Below are positions 51,525-57,833 of a stretch of DNA of 57,833 nucleotides, piece by piece. A model generated the notes under the pieces. The model saw only the letters and a list, made by a program, of their open reading frames with translations, had not been told where the DNA came from and ran no database searches. A program made the translations under genes and the position numbers. The stretch comes from Streptomyces beigongshangae. GTDB lineage: Bacteria; Actinomycetota; Actinomycetes; Streptomycetales; Streptomycetaceae. Each line of letters opens with the position of its first letter. The stretch's first letter is position 1. The stretch covers positions 1 through 57,833 of the forward strand of contig NZ_JAHKJW010000028.1 in NCBI RefSeq assembly GCF_019710745.1. Reading direction: 5' to 3'.

Positions 51525-54082
51525 CCCTCAGCGGCCTCGCCGACGTCACCGTGTTGCCGGCCGTCGGCTCCCTCAGGGACGCCGGCACGCTCCTGCGGTG
51601 CTTGCGGTGCTTGCGGTGCTTGCGGTGCCGTGGGTGTCTCCGGGGCTCCTCGCAGGAGCACCGTCAGCAGCCGTACCGCGCCCCGCTTGTGCAACGGGTC
51701 GTTGCCGTTGCCGCACTTGGGGGACTGGATGCAGGACGGGCAGCCGGCGTCGCACTCGCAGGAGGCGATGGCCTCGCGGGTGGCGGCGAGCCACTCGCGG
51801 GCGGTGTGGAAGGCACGCTCCGCGAAGCCCGCGCCCCCCGGATGGCCGTCGTACACGAAGACGGTGGGCAGGAGGGTGTCGGGGTGCAGAGGGACGGAGA
51901 CCCCGCCGATGTCCCAGCGGTCGCAGGTGGCGAAGAGCGGCAGCATGCCGATGGAGGCGTGCTCGGCGGCGTGCAGGGCGCCGCCGAGGATCTCCGGACC
52001 GACCCGGGCGGCGTCGAGCTGGTCCTCGGTGACCGTCCACCACACGGCACGCGTACGGAGCGTGCGAGGAGGGAGGTCGAGCTTCGTCTCACCGAGCACC
52101 TCGCCGGTGATGAGACGACGGCGCAGGAAGGAGACGACCTGGTTGGTGACCTCGACGGAGCCGTAGCACAGCCGGCCGTCGCCCCAGGGAATCTCGACGT
52201 CCGTCTCCAGGACGGAGATGGCGGTGGTGTCACGGGCGACCGTCGAGTACGGCGGGTCGGCCTCGTCGACGAGGGCGACCGAATCGTCCAGGTGCAGCTC
52301 CTTGACGAGATAGGTACGGCCCTGGTGGAGGTGGACCGCGCCCTCGTGGACGGTGGTGTGCGCGGCCGAGGCGTCGACCGTGCCCAGCAGGCGGCCGGAA
52401 CCGGCTTCCACGATCTGCACCGGACTCCCGCCTCCGCCGCGGATGTCGGCCAGGTCGGCGGCCCGTTCCCGGCGCGTCCAGTGCCATGCCTTCGTACGGC
52501 GGCGCAGCAGCTTCGCGGCTTCGAGCTGCGGCATCAGTTCGGCGGTGGCCGGGCCGAAGAGGGCGAAGTCGTCCTCGGTCAGCGGGAGCTCGGCGGCGGC
52601 GCACAGGTGGGGCGCGAGGACGTACGGGTTGTCCGGGTCGAGGACGGTGGACTCCACCGGCTGGTCGAACAGGGCCTCCGGGTGGTGGACGAGAAAGGTG
52701 TCGAGCGGGTCGTCGCGGGCGACCAGCACCGCGAGCGCTCCCTGCCCGGCGCGGCCCGCGCGGCCCGCCTGCTGCCACAGGGACGCGCGGGTGCCCGGGT
52801 AGCCGGCGATGACGACGGCGTCCAGGCCGGAGACGTCGATGCCGAGTTCCAGGGCGGTGGTGGCGGCGAGGCCGAGGAGTTCCCCGGAGTGGAGGGCGTT
52901 CTCCAGCGCGCGGCGCTCCTCGGGGAGGTAACCGCCGCGGTAGGCGGCCACGCGGCGGGCCAGGGAGCGGTCGACCTCGGCGAGACGTTCCTGGGCGATC
53001 ACCGAGATCAGCTCGGCCCCGCGGCGGGACCGTACGAAGGCGACCGAGCGGACGCCCTGCACGGTCAGATCGGTGAGGAGGTCCGCGGTCTCGGCCGTGG
53101 CGGTACGGCGGACGGGGGCGCCTCTCTCGCCGTGCAGGTCGGTGAGGGGAGGCTCCCAGAGAGCGAACACCAGTTCCCCGCGTGGTGAGGCGTCGTCGGA
53201 GACCTCCACCACGGGGAGGCCGGTCAGGCGGGAGGCGGCGACCGAGGGCTCGGCGGCGGTCGCCGAGGCCATGAGGAAGACGGGGGAGGAGCCGTAGCGG
53301 GCGCACAGGCGGCGCAGCCGGCGGAGGACCTGGGCGACGTGCGACCCGAAGACGCCCCGGTAGGTGTGGCACTCGTCGATGACGACATAGCGCAGGGCGC
53401 GCAGGAAGGAGGCCCACCTGGGGTGGGAGGGGAGGATCCCGCGGTGCAGCATGTCGGGGTTGGTGAGGACGTAGTTGGCGTACTGGCGTACCCACTCGCG
53501 TTCCTCGACGGGTGTGTCGCCGTCGTAGACCGCGGAGCGCACGGCGTGGCCCAGCGGTTGTGAGAGTTTCTTCACGGACCGGCGCTGGTCCGCGGCGAGT
53601 GCCTTGGTCGGGGCGAGGTACAGGGCGGTGGTGCCGCGGCCGTTCGGAGCCTCGGAACCGTCGAGGAGCGCCGACAGGACCGGGACGAGGTACGCCAGGG
53701 ACTTGCCGGAGGCGGTGCCCGTCGAGACGATCACCGACTCGCCGTCCAGGGCGTGCTCGGCCGCGCGTGCCTGGTGGGCCCAGGGGTGCTCGATACCGGC
53801 GGACCGCACCGCCGCGACGACCTCGGAACGGATCCGGTCGGGCCACACGGCATGGCGACCCTCACGCGGGGGCAAGTGCTCCGTATGAGTGATGCGCGAA
53901 GCCCGGCTCGGCCCCGGGGCGAGCCGGTTCAGGATCTCGCCCGGCGAGGGGCGGGAGGCGGTGTCCGTCGAGGTGCGATCGGGTCGGAGATTATTGGCCA
54001 TCGGCATCGAGTGTGTCACTGGCGTGACGGACAATGGACCCAAGGCGTCGTGCACGCCCGCCGGTAAGTGATTGAATGCCAT
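51521..54082 (-). CDS. DEAD/DEAH-box helicase with DUF1998-type zinc region (MrfA/YprA-like)
   Basis: Up to 853 aa from 54082; ATGs further in (for example near 54000) may be the true start. Motifs: I STGTASGKSLAYLVPVLSAL, Ia LYLAPTKALAADQ, II VVIDECHTY, III MASATAAEPS, V TTALELGIDVSGLDAVVIAG, VI QQAGRAGRAGQGA. The C-terminal four-Cys cluster (CECDAGCPSCIQSPKCGNGN) is that of the DUF1998/MrfA group linked to DNA repair. The very C-terminus has a tandem APQ repeat from four copies of a 9-bp unit near 51600-51635. Core gene, next to bldG. Confidence 0.88.
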   Translation of the reverse strand: MAFNHLPAGVHDALGPLSVTPVTHSMPMANNLRPDRTSTDTASRPSPGEILNRLAPGPSRASRITHTEHLPPREGRHAVWPDRIRSEVVAAVRSAGIEHPWAHQARAAEHALDGESVIVSTGTASGKSLAYLVPVLSALLDGSEAPNGRGTTALYLAPTKALAADQRRSVKKLSQPLGHAVRSAVYDGDTPVEEREWVRQYANYVLTNPDMLHRGILPSHPRWASFLRALRYVVIDECHTYRGVFGSHVAQVLRRLRRLCARYGSSPVFLMASATAAEPSVAASRLTGLPVVEVSDDASPRGELVFALWEPPLTDLHGERGAPVRRTATAETADLLTDLTVQGVRSVAFVRSRRGAELISVIAQERLAEVDRSLARRVAAYRGGYLPEERRALENALHSGELLGLAATTALELGIDVSGLDAVVIAGYPGTRASLWQQAGRAGRAGQGALAVLVARDDPLDTFLVHHPEALFDQPVESTVLDPDNPYVLAPHLCAAAELPLTEDDFALFGPATAELMPQLEAAKLLRRRTKAWHWTRRERAADLADIRGGGGSPVQIVEAGSGRLLGTVDASAAHTTVHEGAVHLHQGRTYLVKELHLDDSVALVDEADPPYSTVARDTTAISVLETDVEIPWGDGRLCYGSVEVTNQVVSFLRRRLITGEVLGETKLDLPPRTLRTRAVWWTVTEDQLDAARVGPEILGGALHAAEHASIGMLPLFATCDRWDIGGVSVPLHPDTLLPTVFVYDGHPGGAGFAERAFHTAREWLAATREAIASCECDAGCPSCIQSPKCGNGNDPLHKRGAVRLLTVLLRGAPETPTAPQAPQAPQAPQERAGVPEGADGRQHGDVGEAAEG

Positions 54083-54162
54083 CGCGGCTGGCGAACCGTC
54101 CCGGGGGCTCCGCCGAGGTGTCCCTTGGGATGACCGCTCGATAGCAAGGTGCTGGAGGATCC

Positions 54163-54504
54163 GTGGACCTGTCCCTGTCGACCCGTACCGTCGGCGATCG
54201 TACGGTCGTCGAGGTCGGTGGCGAAATCGATGTATATACCGCGCCCAAGTTGCGCGAACAACTGGTCGAGTTGGTGAACGACGGCAGTTTCCACCTTGTC
54301 GTCGACATGGAGGGCGTGGACTTCCTCGACTCCACCGGTCTCGGCGTGCTGGTGGGCGGCCTGAAGAGGGTGCGCGCCCACGAGGGCTCGCTCCGGCTGG
54401 TCTGCAACCAGGAGCGCATTCTGAAGATCTTCCGCATCACCGGTCTCACCAAGGTGTTCCCGATCCACACCTCGGTCGAAGAAGCGGTGGCGGCCACCGA
54501 CTGA
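54163..54504 (+). CDS. bldG: Anti-sigma-factor antagonist BldG
   Basis: 113 aa from GTG 54163. STAS-domain antagonist: [39 protein letters not shown] with the phosphorylatable Ser in DSTGLG, and [20 protein letters not shown]. Sequence and gene order (helicase before, anti-sigma gene after, hppA next) match Streptomyces bldG, needed for aerial mycelium and antibiotic production. It is switched by phosphorylation by partner anti-sigma kinases. Confidence 0.95.
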
Positions 54505-54515
54505 GCGGCCGTCGT

Positions 54516-54538
54516 CCGGCCGGTCACCGACCGGCCGG
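54516..54538 (+). terminator. Hairpin between bldG and the anti-sigma gene
   Basis: CCGGCCGGT (54516-54524) and ACCGGCCGG (54530-54538) with a 5-nt loop, just after the bldG stop. It could act as a partial terminator, giving both single-gene and read-through messages. Confidence 0.55.
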
Positions 54539-54654
54539 TCAGCCGCCGGCAGCCGGATCCCGGGCGCGGCCCGGGAGGCAGAAGTCAATGGAGGGGGGTC
54601 AGGTCTCGGCGACCCGGCCCCCCGACCGCACGCCCGTAGTTCCGAGGGGGATGC

Positions 54655-55098
54655 ATGGCCACCGTTGAACTCCGCTTCAGCGCGCTGCCCGAGCACGTCA
54701 GGACCGCCCGACTGGTGGCGGCAGCGGTGGCGCGCAGGGCCGGAGTGGACGAGGCCGTCCTCGACGAGGTGAGGCTCGCCGTCGGCGAGGCCTGCACCCG
54801 AGCCGTCGGCCTGCACCAGAGCGCCGGAATCCCGGCGCCCGTGCGGGTCTCGCTGATCGAGGAGGAGAAGTCGTTCTCCATCGAGGTCGGTGACGAGGCG
54901 CCGCACACGGTTCCCGGTGAGAACGCGCCGGGTGCCCATGGCGGAGCCGACGGTGTGGACGCCGAGACCGAGGAGGACGAGATGGGCCTCGCGGTCATCA
55001 GCGGCCTCGTCGACGACGTGGAAGTGACCGCCGGTGAGAACGGCGGACTGATCAGGATGAGCTGGCCGACCACGCCGCCGGCCGCGCTCGTCACCTGA
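54655..55098 (+). CDS. Anti-sigma factor with HATPase domain, BldG partner
   Basis: 147 aa from ATG 54655 behind GAGGGGG. HATPase_c features: LDEVRLAVGEACTRAV (N-box), SFSIEVGDEAPH (G1) and EMGLAVISGLVDDVEV (G2-like MGL). In Streptomyces the gene after bldG encodes the anti-sigma factor that BldG binds. An acidic insertion (GVDAETEEDE) lies between the boxes. Confidence 0.9.
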   Translation: MATVELRFSALPEHVRTARLVAAAVARRAGVDEAVLDEVRLAVGEACTRAVGLHQSAGIPAPVRVSLIEEEKSFSIEVGDEAPHTVPGENAPGAHGGADGVDAETEEDEMGLAVISGLVDDVEVTAGENGGLIRMSWPTTPPAALVT

Positions 55099-55130
55099 TC
55101 CACCCCCAGGCACTGCCTGAACCTTGTGCG

Positions 55131-55157
55131 AAAGGGCCCTGCTCACCAGGGCCCTTT
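55131..55157 (+). terminator. Strong terminator after the anti-sigma gene
   Basis: AAAGGGCCCTG (55131-55141) and CAGGGCCCTTT (55147-55157): a perfect 11-bp stem with a 5-nt loop, 32 bp after the stop. Confidence 0.85.
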
Positions 55158-55626
55158 GGCATGTCGCCCCTCCGGTCCCCCGGGCCCCTCAAGGCCCTCA
55201 GATCAGCCAGGCTCCCCCTCCCGGACCGGCCGGGCCGCCCCCGCCACAGAGGCGCCCGCTCGCGGCCCCGGCGTCCTTCGCCCCTCGCCCCTCGCCCTTC
55301 GCCCTTCGCCCCTCGCCCCTCGTCCCTCGTCCTGTCGACGGTGCCGCTTCCCGTCCCCGCGAGATCAAGCCATGCGCAATTCGTGAAGCAATTCACGATC
55401 CGGATTACCGGCAAGAATAAGATCAGCTTTACGGCGTGCCATACGCTAATGGAGCTGGCGTCAATGCGTTTGGGGCATTACCGCTTTCGGGTGCGCGCTG
55501 ATCCCCGGATCATTTGCTGAAGAGCACGTGAAGGCCAATTCCGCTTGCCGCGCACTGTTTTGATCAGGTTCCGGTACCTACAATCCGTCCACATCTTGAG
55601 CTCGGTCCAAGCGTCAAGGAGGACGA
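55158..55626. other. Intergenic region upstream of hppA
   Basis: 470 bp without a gene. The left half is GC-rich with heptamer-like tandem repeats (CGCCCYT) at about 55275-55332; the right half is AT-richer (55375-55620) and should hold the hppA promoter. No gene seen on either strand. Confidence 0.5.
55275..55332. repeat. Degenerate CGCCCYT tandem repeat
   Basis: About eight near-tandem copies of CGCCCCT/CGCCCTT/CGTCCCT, intergenic. No function evident. Confidence 0.7.
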
Positions 55627-57833
55627 ATGGCGGGGCTTTCTACCCCTCATCAGTTTGACCAGCCCACTACCCTCGCAGCCGCAGTACTGACAGACGACAA
55701 CCGCCTCATCGTAGTGATCATCGCGGTCGTCGCCCTTGCGGCGCTTGCCGTCGCCGGCGTCCTGGTCCGCCAGGTGCTCGCGGCCGGCGAGGGCACCGAC
55801 AGCATGAAGAAGATCGCTGTGGCGATCCAGGAGGGCGCGAATGCCTACCTGGGGCGGCAGATGCGTACCCTCGGGGTATTCGCCGTCGTGGTGTTCTTCC
55901 TGCTCATGCTGCTGCCCGCGGACGACTGGAATCAGCGCGCCGGCCGATCGGTCTTCTTCCTGATCGGTGCGGCGTTCTCGGCGACCACCGGATATATCGG
56001 CATGTGGCTCGCCGTCCGCAGCAATGTCCGCGTGGCCGCCGCGGCACGGGAAGCGACCCCGGCGGAGGGTGAGCCGGAAAAGGATCTCACCGCCGTCTCG
56101 CACAAAGCAATGAAGATCGCTTTCCGCACGGGCGGCGTCGTCGGCATGTTCACGGTGGGGCTCGGTCTGCTGGGCGCCTCCTGCGTGGTGCTGGTGTACG
56201 CGGCCGACGCACCGAAGGTCCTGGAGGGCTTCGGGCTCGGCGCCGCACTGATCGCCATGTTCATGCGTGTCGGCGGCGGCATCTTCACCAAGGCCGCCGA
56301 CGTCGGCGCCGACCTGGTCGGCAAGGTCGAGCAGGGCATCCCCGAGGACGACCCGCGCAACGCCGCGACCATCGCCGACAACGTGGGCGACAACGTCGGC
56401 GACTGCGCGGGCATGGCGGCAGACCTGTTCGAGTCGTACGCCGTCACGCTTGTCGCCGCACTGATCCTCGGCAAGGCGGCGTTCGGCGACGCCGGGCTCG
56501 CCTTCCCGCTGATCGTGCCCGCGATCGGCGTCCTCACCGCGATGATCGGCATCTTCGCGGTCGCTCCGCGCCGTGCGGACCGCAGCGGGATGAGCGCGAT
56601 CAACCGCGGCTTCTTCATCTCCGCGGTGATCTCGCTGGCGCTGGTGGCGGTGGCGGTCTACACCTACCTGCCGTCCACCTACGCCGGCCTGGACGGCGTG
56701 ACGGACGAGGCCGTCCTCGCCAAGTCCGGCGACCCGCGGATCCTCGCGCTCCTCGCGGTCGCCATCGGCATCGTGCTGGCCGCGCTGATCCAGCAGCTGA
56801 CCGGCTACTTCACCGAGACCACCCGCCGTCCGGTGAAGGACATCGGCAAGACCTCGCTCACCGGCCCGGCCACCGTCGTCCTCGCCGGTATCTCGATCGG
56901 CCTCGAATCGGCCGTCTACACCGCCCTGCTGATCGGTCTCGGCGTCTACGGGGCCTTCCTGCTCGGCGGTACGTCGATCATGCTGGCCCTGTTCGCGGTG
57001 GCCCTCGCCGGAACGGGTCTGCTCACCACGGTCGGCGTCATCGTCGCCATGGACACCTTCGGGCCGGTCTCCGACAACGCACAGGGCATCGCCGAGATGT
57101 CCGGCGACGTCGAGGGCGCGGGCGCGCAGGTGCTCACCGACCTGGACGCCGTGGGCAACACCACCAAGGCCATCACCAAGGGCATCGCCATCGCCACCGC
57201 GGTACTGGCGGCGGCGGCGCTCTTCGGCTCGTACCGCGACGCCATCCTCACGGCCGCGAACGACGTGGGGGAGAAGGTCTCGGGTCCGGGCGCCCCGATG
57301 AACCTGATGATGGACATCTCACAGCCCAACAACCTGGTCGGGCTCATCGCGGGCGCCGCGGTCGTCTTCCTCTTCTCGGGGCTGGCGATCAACGCGGTGT
57401 CGCGGTCCGCCGGGTCCGTGGTCTACGAGGTGCGGCGGCAGTTCCGCGAGCGCCCCGGGATCATGGACTACAGCGAGAAGCCCGAGTACGGGCGCGTCGT
57501 CGACATCTGCACCAAGGACGCGCTGCGCGAGCTGACCACGCCGGGTCTGCTCGCCGTGCTGACGCCGATCGCGATCGGGTTCACGCTCGGGGTCGGCGCG
57601 CTCGGCGCCTTCCTCGCGGGTGCCATCGGCACCGGCACGCTGATGGCGGTCTTCCTCGCCAACTCCGGAGGGGCGTGGGACAACGCGAAGAAGCTCGTCG
57701 AGGACGGCCACCACGGCGGCAAGGGCAGTGAGGCCCACGCCGCGACGGTGATCGGCGACACCATCGGCGACCCCTTCAAGGACACCGCGGGCCCCGCGAT
57801 CAACCCTCTGCTGAAGGTGATGAACCTGGTGGC
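55627..57833 (+). CDS. hppA: Membrane-bound H+-translocating pyrophosphatase, cut by the window end
   Basis: At least 735 aa from ATG 55627 with AAGGAGG at 55616-55622; the frame is open at the window end. H+-PPase signatures: VGGGIFTKAADVGADLVGKV, IPEDDPRNAATIADNVGDNV and GDCAGMAADLFESYAVT, DTFGPVSDNAQGIAEMSGD, and near the end FLANSGGAWDNAKK and GDTIGDPFKDTAGPAINPL. Many transmembrane segments. It hydrolyses pyrophosphate to pump protons across the membrane. The same gene follows the bldG pair in other Streptomyces. Confidence 0.96.
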   Translation, partial: MAGLSTPHQFDQPTTLAAAVLTDDNRLIVVIIAVVALAALAVAGVLVRQVLAAGEGTDSMKKIAVAIQEGANAYLGRQMRTLGVFAVVVFFLLMLLPADDWNQRAGRSVFFLIGAAFSATTGYIGMWLAVRSNVRVAAAAREATPAEGEPEKDLTAVSHKAMKIAFRTGGVVGMFTVGLGLLGASCVVLVYAADAPKVLEGFGLGAALIAMFMRVGGGIFTKAADVGADLVGKVEQGIPEDDPRNAATIADNVGDNVGDCAGMAADLFESYAVTLVAALILGKAAFGDAGLAFPLIVPAIGVLTAMIGIFAVAPRRADRSGMSAINRGFFISAVISLALVAVAVYTYLPSTYAGLDGVTDEAVLAKSGDPRILALLAVAIGIVLAALIQQLTGYFTETTRRPVKDIGKTSLTGPATVVLAGISIGLESAVYTALLIGLGVYGAFLLGGTSIMLALFAVALAGTGLLTTVGVIVAMDTFGPVSDNAQGIAEMSGDVEGAGAQVLTDLDAVGNTTKAITKGIAIATAVLAAAALFGSYRDAILTAANDVGEKVSGPGAPMNLMMDISQPNNLVGLIAGAAVVFLFSGLAINAVSRSAGSVVYEVRRQFRERPGIMDYSEKPEYGRVVDICTKDALRELTTPGLLAVLTPIAIGFTLGVGALGAFLAGAIGTGTLMAVFLANSGGAWDNAKKLVEDGHHGGKGSEAHAATVIGDTIGDPFKDTAGPAINPLLKVMNLV

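Noticed and set aside
1..57833. CRISPR arrays, tRNA or rRNA genes
   Set aside because: No regularly spaced repeats with unique spacers and no cloverleaf or rRNA sequence was recognised on reading; a tRNA scan would settle it.

Overview
The window looks like Streptomyces chromosome: very high GC, many GTG starts, dense ATGA/GTGA gene overlaps, and at the right edge a conserved Streptomyces gene order (tad pilus genes, DEAD-box helicase, bldG, its anti-sigma partner, H+-pyrophosphatase hppA). All calls are by reading; no database search was run.

Two parts are visible. From about 48.1 kb to the end is core chromosome, and it starts abruptly inside tadA: only the last ~135 codons of that ATPase remain, preceded by a 17-bp inverted repeat. 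Everything to the left (about 1-48.0 kb) is accessory DNA that displaced the upstream part of the tad locus. It is a patchwork of defence-like modules, mobile elements, gene relics and one small biosynthetic cluster.

Accessory layout. (1) 0-6.5 kb: an FRG-domain protein and a two-gene unit, an alpha/beta hydrolase overlapping a 1521-aa caspase-like/P-loop NTPase/WD40 protein. (2) 6.6-10.7 kb: an IS3 element with a nonsense codon in orfB, an IS630 relic, a HEPN-like protein and a decayed membrane-protein gene. (3) 10.8-15.7 kb: a leftward xre/DUF6083-like/RHH-like/UvrD-helicase set, facing a Cys-rich protein across three copies of a 17-bp operator-like repeat. (4) 16.0-19.8 kb: a module of an unknown protein, an XRE-ImmA/IrrE protease, a possible RNase-H-fold protein, a Ser/Thr kinase and a small convergent protein. 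(5) 20.1-31.7 kb: two tandem Tn7-like modules. One is complete (xre divergent from tniQ-tnsA-tnsB-tnsC); the other is truncated (xre, tniQ, tnsA'). Each carries a relic of a second tniQ downstream of xre, and the first is interrupted by an intact IS1182 element. (6) 32.0-43.5 kb: a leftward biosynthetic cluster: LmbU-type regulator, ATP-grasp ligase, a 27-aa peptide coupled to an MFS exporter, an NRPS-like A-PCP-AAC(3) fusion, PhzF, a D-Ala-D-Ala-ligase-like relic split by IS1380, and an MccF/LdcA-type carboxypeptidase. Five of its genes carry a TTA codon. (7) 44.3-47.6 kb: IS relics and a large DEAD-box helicase with a possible C-terminal nuclease domain.

The strongest candidates for new biology are the peptide/A-PCP-AAC(3) cluster, the hydrolase-caspase-NTPase-WD40 pair, the kinase/ImmA module and the tandem dual-TniQ Tn7-like locus.
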